Of a stretch of 14,697 bases of DNA, positions 7,665-14,697 are shown one piece after another. The position numbers were made by a program, and so were the translations under genes. This DNA is from Myxococcales bacterium (GTDB taxonomy: Bacteria; Myxococcota; Myxococcia; Myxococcales; Myxococcaceae). Location: contig PMBV01000034.1 in NCBI GenBank assembly GCA_003153055.1, positions 87,585 through 102,281 on the forward strand, in the 5' to 3' direction. Below the pieces are notes generated by a model that saw only the letters and a list, made by a program, of their open reading frames with translations, was not told where the DNA came from and did not search any database. Each line of letters opens with the position of its first letter. The stretch's first letter is position 1.

Positions 7665-8893
7665 CGACTCGCGGCCTCGGAGCCCTCGCCCTCGTCGCGC
7701 TGAGCGCTGCCGCTGGTGGCCGAGCCCGCTCCGGAGGGACGCTCGGCGTGTGCCTGGTGGCCAAGACGATCGAGGCGGATCCGCTCTACGCCGACGCCCC
7801 CACTGACGCCGCGGCGCTGATGCTGACTCACCTTCCCCTGTGCCGCCTGGCCGAGCTCAGCCGGCCCACGCCCTCGGTGCTGAGGTTGACCTTCCCCTCG
7901 GCGGTCCCTACGGGTCCGATCGCGGCGCAGCTCCGCGAGGTGGCGGCCGAGCGCTCACCGTACCGGGCGCTCCTGACCGGCCTCGTGAAGGTGGTGGAGG
8001 GCAAGTCGACCATCGATCTCATCGGAGCCCCACCCGACGCCGAGCGAGTCCTCTGTCACCCCGCGTTCGCGGTTCCGCTGGGGCCCTTCCGCGGCTCCGA
8101 GCTCCTCGCCGTGCCGGAGCTGCCCGAAGGTCGGCCTTTCTTCGACGGCGTGACGCTCTCGGTGGCCGATGCCCGGGGCGCCGAGCGGCTCCTCGCCCAG
8201 CACCGGGTGCAGCTCGTGCTCGGGTCCACCCAGAGTGACGACGCGCCCCAGCTCTTCGTCCTCACGCTCGTGCTCCCTCCCGCCCTCGGGCCACACCTGA
8301 GGCAGGCCCTCGACGCCACGGTGGATCGCGCCGACCTGGTGCGCTTCTTCTTGCGGGCGCCGGCCAGCCCGATGCCCGGGCTCCTGCCTCCAGCATTGGG
8401 TGGGCCGGTCACGCCCACGCCGCGAGCGCCCCGCCCACCGCCTCGCGTGCCGGCGCAAGAGGTGTCACTCCTGTTCGACGACTCAGCGGAGGATCAGCGG
8501 GCCATCGCCGAGCGACTCCAGGTGAAGCTCCAGCCCATGGGCTACCGGGTGGCGCTCAAGGGGCTGAGTCGGCGGGCGCTGCGGAGCCATGCGCAGGCGG
8601 CGGACGAGCTGCTCCTGGTCGGCGTGTTGGTGCCACCCTCTCCGCTGGGCGCGCTCCAGTTGATGCTCGACCTGGGCCAGGCCCGGAGTCGCCTCGGTTC
8701 GCTCCAGGGTTGGGCGAGCGCGGAGCTCGACGGCAAGGTGAGAGACGTGGCGACGGCGCTGCTCCCCGAGCTGCCGCTCTGGCCCCTGGCCACCCGAGGG
8801 CTCGGCCTCACTCAAGCCAAAGACGTGCAGCACGTCACCCGCGATCTCCTCGGGCTCCCCCGGTTGGATGACGCCTTCTTCGCGCCGGAGTGA
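7661..8893 (+). CDS. Shortened family-5 solute-binding-like protein
   Basis: This is a 410-residue exported protein with a likely signal peptide (about 1-22, hydrophobic core GLGALALVALSAAAGG). Resemblance to the peptide/nickel-binding SBP_bac_5 family rests on GGTLGVCLV after the signal, on GPFRGSELLAVPEL then FFDGVTLSVADARGAERLL (141-178), and on LRQALDATVDRADLVRFFL (213-231), which matches the helix before the second lobe of these proteins. Typical family members have about 500-550 residues, so parts of the ligand-binding lobes are missing or much reduced. A proline-rich linker (about 250-265) splits it. No transporter permease or ATPase gene is nearby. Instead it overlaps the FG-GAP gene by four bases and sits three bases before a histidine kinase gene. 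A sensory rather than transport role is inference. Its C-terminal third is too diverged to assign. Confidence 0.65.
   Translation: MTTRGLGALALVALSAAAGGRARSGGTLGVCLVAKTIEADPLYADAPTDAAALMLTHLPLCRLAELSRPTPSVLRLTFPSAVPTGPIAAQLREVAAERSPYRALLTGLVKVVEGKSTIDLIGAPPDAERVLCHPAFAVPLGPFRGSELLAVPELPEGRPFFDGVTLSVADARGAERLLAQHRVQLVLGSTQSDDAPQLFVLTLVLPPALGPHLRQALDATVDRADLVRFFLRAPASPMPGLLPPALGGPVTPTPRAPRPPPRVPAQEVSLLFDDSAEDQRAIAERLQVKLQPMGYRVALKGLSRRALRSHAQAADELLLVGVLVPPSPLGALQLMLDLGQARSRLGSLQGWASAELDGKVRDVATALLPELPLWPLATRGLGLTQAKDVQHVTRDLLGLPRLDDAFFAPE
8887..8890 (+). promoter_or_regulatory. Ribosome binding site of the histidine kinase gene
   Basis: GGAG ends six bases before the ATG at 8897 and lies inside the last codons of the preceding gene. 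This favours this start and translational coupling. Confidence 0.5.
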
Positions 8894-8896
8894 GCC

Positions 8897-10567
8897 ATGC
8901 GGCTTCGCTGGGTCCTCACGCTCGCCTTCCTCGGCCTCGCCGTCACCCAAGTGGTGGTGGTGGTGCCGCTGGCCTTGAAGAACCTCACGGCCCTGCTCGA
9001 CCAGCAACTCCAGGCCCGCATCACCCAGCTCATGGTGGCCGCCGACGCCGAGCTGGCGCGCCTCGAGAGTGACGTGCGCCGCCGCATGGACGAGCTCGCC
9101 TCGAGCCAGGCACTCGAAGACGTGGCCCGCGACGCAGCCAAGGTTCCTCCGCCACCCCACGTCACCCGGGCGGCCACTCAGCTCATGGAGCCGCGCGGCC
9201 TCGACGTGCTCGCGCTCCTCGATGACGAGGGCCGGACGCTGTCGTCAGGGCACCTCCCGGCGCGCCTGGGAGAGCCCGATGATCCGCTCTTCGAGGTGAC
9301 CCGCACCCCCAAGGTCGTCCGGCCGGCGTCGGTGGACGTGTCGAGCGCCGCCGGGCTGACCCAGGCGCCGGCCATCGTGATGGCGCGAGCGGTGGACTAC
9401 GGCGATCGCCGGGTCTGGGCCGTGGGTGGCCTCCGTCTGGGAGAAGCGCACGCCGCGGCCCTCGCTCGCCTCACCGGGGCGACGGTGGAGATCTCCTCGG
9501 GTGAGGCCCTCGTGGCCCAGGTGGGCGATGAGACGGGCGGCGTGGTGCGCAGCCGCGCCCTGGGCGATGTGGCTACCGTCACCTTCCATTTCTCCCGGGA
9601 CGACTTCTTCGCCACCCGGAGGCAGGTGCTGGGGGCGTTCCTCGCGCTGGCGGTGATTGGCCTGTGCTTGTCGGTGGCCCTGGGCTTCGTGGTGAGCGCG
9701 AGGGTGTCTCGCCCAGTCGACGCCCTGACCGGCGCCGCGAGGCAGATCGCCGCTGGTGCCCCGGGCGTGATGGTCGACTCCCGAACTGCCTCGGGAGAGC
9801 TGAAGGCGCTCGTCGAGACGTTCAACCGCATGACGACGGATCTCAAGGCCGCGACCGATCGCCTGGTCGCCTCGGAGCGCGTCGCCGCGTGGCAGGAGGT
9901 CGCTCGCCGGCTGGCCCATGAGATTAAGAACCCACTGACGCCGATTCGCATGTCCCTCGAGACGCTGCTCGCCGCGAGCCAGCGGGGACCTCTCGATGAT
10001 CGCTTTCGTGGCCTGTTCGGAGAGAGCGCCCGGGCCGTGCTCGAGGAGGTCGACCGCCTCAAACGCATCGTCGATGAGTTCAGCCAGTTCGCCCGCCTCC
10101 CCCACCCCACCCTCGCCGAGCTCGACCTCGCCGAGACAGTGCAGCCGGTGATGGCGCTCTACGCTCCGCACCACGGCCTCACCTACGAGGTGAACCTCGC
10201 CCACGACGTGCGGGTGAGGGCCGATAGAGATCAGCTCGCCCAGGTGCTGGTCAACCTGGTGAAGAACGCCGAGGAGTCCATGGGCGACGGCGGGCGCATC
10301 ACCGTGCGCGTCAAGGTGGAGGACGGCGCTGGCGTGCTCGAGGTCGAAGACGAAGGGCCGGGTATTCCTCCCGAGCTGAAGAGCCGGCTGTTCGAGCCGT
10401 ACGTCACCACCAAGCCCCAGGGCACTGGGCTGGGCCTCGCCATCGCCCAGCGCATCGCCATGGAGCACGGCGGCCAGCTCACGGCCCGCGACGGCACTCA
10501 CCGAGGGACTGTGTTTCGACTCGCGCTGCCGCTCCTCGGGAAGCCGAAGCCCACGTCTTTGCATTGA
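8897..10567 (+). CDS. Membrane sensor histidine kinase, NtrY-like
   Basis: The 556-residue protein has a first membrane helix (about 5-27), an extracytoplasmic sensor region (about 30-243), a second helix (about 244-266) and a HAMP linker (about 267-320). The kinase core is complete. The H-box AHEIKNPLTPIRMS places the phospho-accepting His at 341. Next come the N-box LVNLVKNAEES (Asn457), the G1 box DEGPGI (485-490), the F-box LFEPYVTT (498-505) and the G2 box GTGLGLAIAQ (509-518). The HEIKNPLTPI form and the HAMP are typical of the NtrY subgroup. The sensor region shows no recognisable domain; a helical start and a Cache-like fold are possible. No response regulator is encoded in the window, so the kinase is an orphan here. 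It starts three bases after the solute-binding-like gene and closes the operon, which suggests it senses something presented by the exported proteins made beside it. Confidence 0.92.
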   Translation: MRLRWVLTLAFLGLAVTQVVVVVPLALKNLTALLDQQLQARITQLMVAADAELARLESDVRRRMDELASSQALEDVARDAAKVPPPPHVTRAATQLMEPRGLDVLALLDDEGRTLSSGHLPARLGEPDDPLFEVTRTPKVVRPASVDVSSAAGLTQAPAIVMARAVDYGDRRVWAVGGLRLGEAHAAALARLTGATVEISSGEALVAQVGDETGGVVRSRALGDVATVTFHFSRDDFFATRRQVLGAFLALAVIGLCLSVALGFVVSARVSRPVDALTGAARQIAAGAPGVMVDSRTASGELKALVETFNRMTTDLKAATDRLVASERVAAWQEVARRLAHEIKNPLTPIRMSLETLLAASQRGPLDDRFRGLFGESARAVLEEVDRLKRIVDEFSQFARLPHPTLAELDLAETVQPVMALYAPHHGLTYEVNLAHDVRVRADRDQLAQVLVNLVKNAEESMGDGGRITVRVKVEDGAGVLEVEDEGPGIPPELKSRLFEPYVTTKPQGTGLGLAIAQRIAMEHGGQLTARDGTHRGTVFRLALPLLGKPKPTSLH

Positions 10568-10568
10568 A

Positions 10569-10595
10569 ACGGGCACGGCCTGACGCAGGCCCCGT
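10569..10595 (+). terminator. Possible terminator hairpin after the kinase gene
   Basis: GCCTG at 10578-10582 pairs with CAGGC at 10586-10590 around a 3-nt loop, and ACGGG at 10569-10573 can pair with CCCGT at 10591-10595 below a small bulge. The hairpin begins two bases after the kinase stop. No T tract follows, so it may be a weak or factor-dependent end, or only an mRNA-stabilising hairpin. Confidence 0.4.
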
Positions 10596-10620
10596 CGGCA
10601 ATCGGGCCCTGTCCGGCTCG

Positions 10621-10626
10621 TAGTCT
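10621..10626 (+). promoter_or_regulatory. Possible -10 element of the aminotransferase gene
   Basis: TAGTCT lies eight bases before an ATG at 10635, an arrangement like that before the PBP gene. There is no convincing -35. If real, transcription would begin close to 10635 and favour that ATG over the GTG at 10648. Confidence 0.25.
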
Positions 10627-10647
10627 GAAGCACGATGACCACGCCAC

Positions 10648-12120
10648 GTGAGACAGACGAGGCCTTTGCCGGAGCTCGAGGCCTCCACCGGCCGAGCGCT
10701 CCTGGCCGAGCTCCGGCGAACCTTGATTGGCCGCGGGGTGTGCGTCCCCACGCAGGACGGCCCCAAACCGTTCATCAACCTCGACAACGGCGCCAGAACA
10801 CCCACCTTCGGGCCCATCTGGGATGCCTTCCTGCGAACCTGCCGCCAGCCTGACGATGCGCAGCAAGAGATGGTGAGAGAGGTGAAGGCGGTGTGCGCCG
10901 AGGCGCTGCGGGCGCCGCCGACGATGTACGACGTGCTCTTCACCTCCAACACCACCGAGGCCATCAACCTCGCGGCCGAGAGCCTCGGTCGGGAGCCGCA
11001 AGGGAGCGTCGAGCCGGTGATCCTCACCACCCTCCTCGAGCACTCCTCGAATGATCTCCCATGGCGGACGGTGCCCGGCCATTCGCTGCTCCGCCTGTCG
11101 GTGGATCACGAGGGGTTCGTGGACCTGCACGAGCTGGAGAAGGTCCTCGACGAGTACAACCGCGAAGGGCGCCACGGGAAGAAGCGCATCACGCTGGTGG
11201 CAGTGAGCGGCGCGTCGAACGTCCTCGGCACGTGCAACGACCTCGCGGCGATCGGGCAGATTGTCCATCGCCACGGAGCGCGTTTGTTGGTGGACGCGGC
11301 CCAACTGGTGGCCCATCGGCAGGTCGACATGGAGCGCTGGGACCTCGACTCCCTCGCGTTCTCGGCTCACAAGGTGTACGCGCCGTTCGGCTGCGGGGTC
11401 CTGGTGGTGAAGAAGGGCCTGCTCCGGTTCGACCCGGCGGAGCTGGAGGCCATTCGCGCCTCGGGTGAAGAGAACGCGGGAGGCATCGCCGCGTTGGGCA
11501 AGGCGCTCGTGCTCCTGCAGCGGATCGGCATGGAGCTCATCGAAGGTGAAGAGCGAGCGTTGACGGCCCGGGCCTTGAACGGGCTCGCGCACGTGCCGGG
11601 CCTCACCGTGTACGGAGTGAAAGACCCTGCTTCGCCTCGCTTTGCCCAGCGACTCGGCGTGGTGGCGTTCAACCTCAAGAGCCCAATGCCGAAACGGGTG
11701 GCCGACAAGCTGGCCATGAGGGGAGGTATCGGCGTGAGGCACGGCTGCCACTGCGCCCACATCATCATCAAACACCTCCTCGACGTGGGCCCTTCTCTCG
11801 AGCGCTTTCAACGGGTGATTCAGACGCTGTTCCCGCGGCTCCGGTTTCCGGGAATGGTGCGGCTGAGCTTCGGCATCGAGAACGAAACCCACGACGTCGA
11901 CGAGCTGATCTCCACCCTCACCGCGGTGGCTGCCAAGCGCTCCGGGAAGGCCCTCGTGTCTCGGGGGCAGGTACGCCAGCAGATGACCGAGCTCGCCGAG
12001 GCTTCAGCCCGACGGGTGTATTCCCCGCCCTCGACCGAGTGGAGTGAGCTCCGTGCTCCCCAGGGCTTCGGGCAGGTGGCGGGCCCGGCCTCGCTCGCCT
12101 ACCGCCCGCCTTCCGCGTGA
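10648..12120 (+). CDS. Class-V PLP-dependent aminotransferase / cysteine desulfurase-like
   Basis: The 490-residue fold-type I PLP enzyme belongs to aminotransferase class V. Visible features are TSNTTEAINLAAESL (99-113) for phosphate binding, EHSSNDLPW (131-139), VDAAQLVAH (215-223) with Asp216 facing the PLP ring nitrogen, and FSAHKVYAPFGCGVLV (238-253) with Lys242 as the Schiff-base lysine. VRHGCHCAH (363-371) occupies the place of the RxGxxCA loop of SufS-type desulfurases, and Cys369 aligns with their catalytic cysteine; Cys367 is an extra one. Desulfurase or related lyase activity is therefore plausible, but no Fe-S assembly genes are nearby. The last 60 or so residues are a diverged tail. 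The frame is closed upstream by TGA at 10636-10638, so GTG at 10648 is the first usable start. It has no good ribosome binding site, and the better-placed ATG at 10635 is in another frame (see findings). Confidence 0.85.
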   Translation: MRQTRPLPELEASTGRALLAELRRTLIGRGVCVPTQDGPKPFINLDNGARTPTFGPIWDAFLRTCRQPDDAQQEMVREVKAVCAEALRAPPTMYDVLFTSNTTEAINLAAESLGREPQGSVEPVILTTLLEHSSNDLPWRTVPGHSLLRLSVDHEGFVDLHELEKVLDEYNREGRHGKKRITLVAVSGASNVLGTCNDLAAIGQIVHRHGARLLVDAAQLVAHRQVDMERWDLDSLAFSAHKVYAPFGCGVLVVKKGLLRFDPAELEAIRASGEENAGGIAALGKALVLLQRIGMELIEGEERALTARALNGLAHVPGLTVYGVKDPASPRFAQRLGVVAFNLKSPMPKRVADKLAMRGGIGVRHGCHCAHIIIKHLLDVGPSLERFQRVIQTLFPRLRFPGMVRLSFGIENETHDVDELISTLTAVAAKRSGKALVSRGQVRQQMTELAEASARRVYSPPSTEWSELRAPQGFGQVAGPASLAYRPPSA

Positions 12121-12435
12121 GCCGAAGCACTCGACTCCGAAGCGCGCCAGCTCCCCGCCGCTGGTCGCCTCCGACCAGGAGCAGCCAGGCGAGCGTTCTG
12201 CTCGATCGGCGCTTGTGTCCTTGAATCGAGTGAGGTGAAACGTCAGGGAACGAGCCCTGGAGCGCGAGCCCGATGTCCCCGAGCGAACAGGCCGAGTTGC
12301 CGCGAACCAGGATGAGTGCGACCAGGGAGGAAGTACCACGGCAGCGCGTGGGCCGGCCTGGCCTCGCACCGGTTGCGCCGCACCTCGAGTAGGCGACACG
12401 TGTCGAGGGCCGCACCGTTGCAAACTACGCCCACA
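12121..12435. other. Intergenic gap between convergent genes
   Basis: These 315 bases separate the plus-strand PLP enzyme from the minus-strand ATPase pair. Apart from the hairpin at 12161-12178 I see no gene with support. A minus-strand frame at 12467-12243 encodes 74 residues with three cysteines, but it starts inside the ATPase gene, has no ribosome binding site and matches no family I know. Base composition is still GC-rich here and falls once the ATPase gene is entered, so one edge of the acquired segment probably lies near 12430-12480. Confidence 0.45.
12161..12178 (+). terminator. Possible terminator hairpin after the aminotransferase gene
   Basis: A perfect 7-bp stem, CTGGTCG (12161-12167) with CGACCAG (12172-12178), encloses a four-base loop. 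It lies 41 bases after the stop codon. The stem is stable, but no T run follows, so termination is plausible rather than clear. Confidence 0.4.
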
Positions 12436-13923
12436 TCAGAGGCGCTTGGGCCGAGCCACTCCGCCACGACGTTTCAGATTGAGCCCCTTCAAATAAAGAT
12501 CGCCGACGTCAACGAGACCGTTGCTTCGAACCGACCCGATACCGAGTTCTACCAGATATTCAAGCAATCTATCCGACTCCGTCTCTGGCGGCAAATCCTT
12601 TTCGTGCGACCAATCAATATTGAGCGACTTCAACACAACACGGCGTTCCGCAGGAACGCGAAAAGGCCGCTCTTTGAATGAGGACTGGATGCGTTTTAGC
12701 CACGGAAACTCTTCCCGCACCAATTCCTCCACGCGAAATTCGGATACCTGGTCGAGGGCGCCGCGAATTGCTGTGTGATGTATCAGGTGTGGTCGGGCTG
12801 CTTGCCGATCACGCTTCTCAATCCGGGTTGAATCCTGAATTAGTCGAAGAAGCGGCCTGGGAAAGATTCGCCCGTGCCCATCCTTCAAATGATTAGGAAT
12901 CCAGCGCAGCGTAGCGCCCTTTGAAGGGTCGCTCCCCATGTGCTCGCTAAATACGTGCTTAACAACCGAGGCGAACTGATCCTCCTCGTAGGCATTAGGC
13001 ACCCAACCAAGTAATTTCTCCTCCTTAAATGCGAGTCTTCCTCTTTCCAGATAGGCCCGAAGATCCGGACTAGCATTCGCCAAGCGCTTAAACAGCAGTC
13101 GATAGAGTTCGCCAGAATTCCAGAACAGATCGGCCGGATTCCAGGCGATCTTGGCTATATCTGGGCCGCGGAGCGCGGCGCGCTCATACAGGTCGCGACG
13201 CAGGAAAATCTTGCACCGAATACGCTGCCACCGCCGCGAGTAGACGGCCCACAATTGAATAAGGCCTTGGAGAGTCGCACGGACCGTCTCCCAATCCCCA
13301 GGGCTTACGCGGTCGAGGTCATCGTAAACGACGGCAACGTAGCTATCCTTTTCAGACAGACGCTTGTCCAGCTCGTCGATCGCCGCGAGAATCCGTCCTT
13401 CGTATTCCTTGGTCTGCTGTATTACGGCATTAAGATCCCATCCACCAAAAGCGGGAGCCACAGCGACCGTGTACGCATTCACGTCATTGGCGAATCCGCC
13501 AGAATCATCCTCCAGCACGCGGACCAGAAGAGCCAGCCAGATTTCGCGCAAATCACCAACCTCCCGCCCTTTTATGGCATCAAAGGCACCGGAAGGAGGG
13601 AAGGCCGTACCCTGTACCTCAAAGCCAACTCGCCACGTCAATCGCTCAAGAGGAAGAGTGAGGTGTCCGTGATCTGAGGCCACCTTCGCCAGTAACTCTC
13701 GTCCCTCTGGGAACTTGAGGGCCTGGAATAGCTGCGTCTTGCCTGCCCCCTTGTCTCCGATGATGAGACGGACCTGGGGATCTAGGGCACGCAGATGCCG
13801 AGGTATCGGCAAGAATTGCTGAAAGAAGGGGGCCGCGCTCTGGGGGGCGTGATCGGCAAGCCCTTCACCCATCATTTTGTTGATATCCTCCAACAACTGA
13901 TCAGCATTGTCGACGCCGCTCAT
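12436..13923 (-). CDS. P-loop ATPase of an NTPase pair
   Basis: The 495-residue protein is probably cytoplasmic. A P-loop GDKGAGKT (56-63, Walker A Lys62) is followed by a Walker B segment VAVVYDDLDR (196-205, with Asp201 and Asp202), a pattern shared by KAP-, STAND- and Sll1717-like ATPases. LRRDLYERA (241-249) sits where sensor or arginine-finger residues are expected. The stretch WNPADLFWNSGELYRLLFKR (261-280) resembles the lid region of those ATPases. The C-terminal 120 residues or so are charged and helical, perhaps a winged helix. No nuclease, protease or membrane segment is visible, so the ATPase is likely a switch or scaffold. Its start overlaps the stop of the upstream ParA-like gene (ATGA at 13920-13923), implying a two-protein complex. 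GC content is clearly below that of the central operon, and A/T-ending codons are frequent, which points to horizontal transfer. Assignment to one named family is uncertain. Confidence 0.75.
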   Translation of the reverse strand: MSGVDNADQLLEDINKMMGEGLADHAPQSAAPFFQQFLPIPRHLRALDPQVRLIIGDKGAGKTQLFQALKFPEGRELLAKVASDHGHLTLPLERLTWRVGFEVQGTAFPPSGAFDAIKGREVGDLREIWLALLVRVLEDDSGGFANDVNAYTVAVAPAFGGWDLNAVIQQTKEYEGRILAAIDELDKRLSEKDSYVAVVYDDLDRVSPGDWETVRATLQGLIQLWAVYSRRWQRIRCKIFLRRDLYERAALRGPDIAKIAWNPADLFWNSGELYRLLFKRLANASPDLRAYLERGRLAFKEEKLLGWVPNAYEEDQFASVVKHVFSEHMGSDPSKGATLRWIPNHLKDGHGRIFPRPLLRLIQDSTRIEKRDRQAARPHLIHHTAIRGALDQVSEFRVEELVREEFPWLKRIQSSFKERPFRVPAERRVVLKSLNIDWSHEKDLPPETESDRLLEYLVELGIGSVRSNGLVDVGDLYLKGLNLKRRGGVARPKRL

Positions 13924-14675
13924 GGCGCCGTCCTTCCGAGACGTTCAAGCACCGCGTTACGAAAAGACAGGTAGTCGCCCTCGGTTAGCAACGTGGCGAC
14001 AGCCTCAATGGAGGACGCGCGCTGAATATCAGTATTAAACCCAATAGGAATTGCAAAATGAGGCTCGGCTGTATCGTCAATTGCAGGGACGGGCCAAGCG
14101 GCGTCAGGTATAGGCGTGGCCCACCCCCCATCTGGCTCTTCGTCATAGAAGCAGTCGGAGAGCAGCAGATGCGCCTTGTCTCGGAACGCATTCACCTGGC
14201 CGAGACGCTCAGCGCTTCCGGGCGCGGGAGCCATTGAGAACGCGAGCACGAACAACTGATGCATCTGCCCTCGCTCAATTCGGCGTCGACCAAGTTGAGA
14301 AACAATAAGTCGAAGACCCTGCCAGCTCTGCTCAGAGTCCAACCCAAAGACGACATCAAGATGAGCGACTCCATTCAACGCAAGCCCACCGATGTCATGC
14401 AGACCAGACCTCGAGTCGAGAAGCACGTAGTCTGCCTCACGCTCCCTCCGGAGTGAGTCCAGAAGAGAGGTCAAGACGTTCCCACTCTTAGTCGGCGAGG
14501 GCGACAAGATGCCCTGATAATCGACCCGAGCCAATTTCTCTAAGTAATCGTCATCGAGAGTGCCTGCAGGAACCACCACGATAGGTGGACCATCGCCGAC
14601 GATGCGCGGGTCATCGCAAAGATGAAAGTAGTCCGCAATATCGACCCGTCCACGTCCAATGGAGGATTCAAGCAA
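13920..14675 (-). CDS. ParA/MinD-like (KGGVGK-type) ATPase, N-terminus missing
   Basis: About 251 residues are readable. ADYVLLDSRSGLHDIGGLAL (81-100) is the Walker B region of SIMIBI ATPases, in the DSRxG form seen in KGGVGK-type proteins. It is followed by the characteristic LDVVFGLDSEQSWQGLRLIV (109-128). The N-terminal deviant Walker A (KGGVGK/R) that every such protein needs is absent: it should lie upstream, at or beyond the window edge. The frame is closed by TGA at 14685-14687, leaving only a poor TTG start at 14675. A different minus-strand frame, open to the edge, reads DPRERLPCL just before it, so a one-base frameshift near 14670 is possible. The gene has the same low GC as the next gene and is translationally coupled to it. 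Such pairs occur in bacterial conflict and regulatory systems, so a nucleotide-dependent switch is a reasonable inference. Confidence 0.7.
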   Translation of the reverse strand: MLESSIGRGRVDIADYFHLCDDPRIVGDGPPIVVVPAGTLDDDYLEKLARVDYQGILSPSPTKSGNVLTSLLDSLRREREADYVLLDSRSGLHDIGGLALNGVAHLDVVFGLDSEQSWQGLRLIVSQLGRRRIERGQMHQLFVLAFSMAPAPGSAERLGQVNAFRDKAHLLLSDCFYDEEPDGGWATPIPDAAWPVPAIDDTAEPHFAIPIGFNTDIQRASSIEAVATLLTEGDYLSFRNAVLERLGRTAP

Positions 14676-14697
14676 GGTAACCGTTCACGGGGATCAC

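Noticed and set aside
9245..10642. Long minus-strand frame antisense to the histidine kinase
   Set aside because: The opposite strand encodes complete H, N, G1, F and G2 boxes. The antisense translation has no motif.
10498..11892. Long minus-strand frame antisense to the PLP enzyme
   Set aside because: The sense strand carries the PLP lysine and the Asp motif; the antisense product is Arg/His/Gly-rich shadow sequence.
12243..12467. Minus-strand 74-residue frame with three cysteines
   Set aside because: It starts inside the ATPase gene in another frame, has no ribosome binding site and no family resemblance. It cannot be separated from chance.
1..14697. CRISPR array, tRNA, rRNA or insertion sequence
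   Set aside because: I looked for regularly spaced repeats, cloverleaf-like elements, transposase motifs and terminal inverted repeats with target duplications and saw none.

Overview
The window is most likely chromosomal DNA from a Myxococcota-like (delta-proteobacterial) bacterium. The central 10 kb is very GC-rich with GC-rich third codon positions, so long meaningless antisense frames are common. Gene content fits too: a large bifunctional penicillin-binding protein, VCBS/FG-GAP repeat proteins and an NtrY-like kinase. The taxonomic call is inference, since the window carries no rRNA or other marker gene.

Layout. (i) 1-1730: a minus-strand gene for a DUF2589 protein with a long Ig-like C-terminal extension, a good ribosome binding site and a clear rho-independent terminator (88-129). 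(ii) 1731-3617: a minus-strand B12-binding-type radical SAM protein. (iii) 3618-3823: a short divergent promoter region. (iv) 3824-10567: a compact four-gene plus-strand operon with gaps of 31, -4 and 3 bases. It encodes a class A PBP (glycosyltransferase plus transpeptidase), an FG-GAP/VCBS repeat protein, a shortened family-5 solute-binding-like protein and a membrane histidine kinase. The genes suggest a cell-envelope unit in which synthesis, exported proteins and a sensor are co-expressed. (v) 10648-12120: a class-V PLP enzyme related to cysteine desulfurases, whose 5' end looks as if it may carry a one-base frameshift. (vi) 12121-12435: a gap with a hairpin and no convincing gene. (vii) 12436-14697: a minus-strand pair of ATP-binding proteins with visibly lower GC and different codon use, overlapping by ATGA. 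One is a P-loop ATPase with Walker A and B motifs. The other is a ParA/MinD-like (KGGVGK-type) ATPase lacking its N-terminus at the window edge.

The most interesting region is the last. The low-GC ATPase pair looks horizontally acquired and resembles the NTPase modules of bacterial conflict or regulatory systems. Any effector gene would lie beyond the right edge, so the system cannot be named from this window. Most other genes are recognisable by family, but their specific substrates are not visible.
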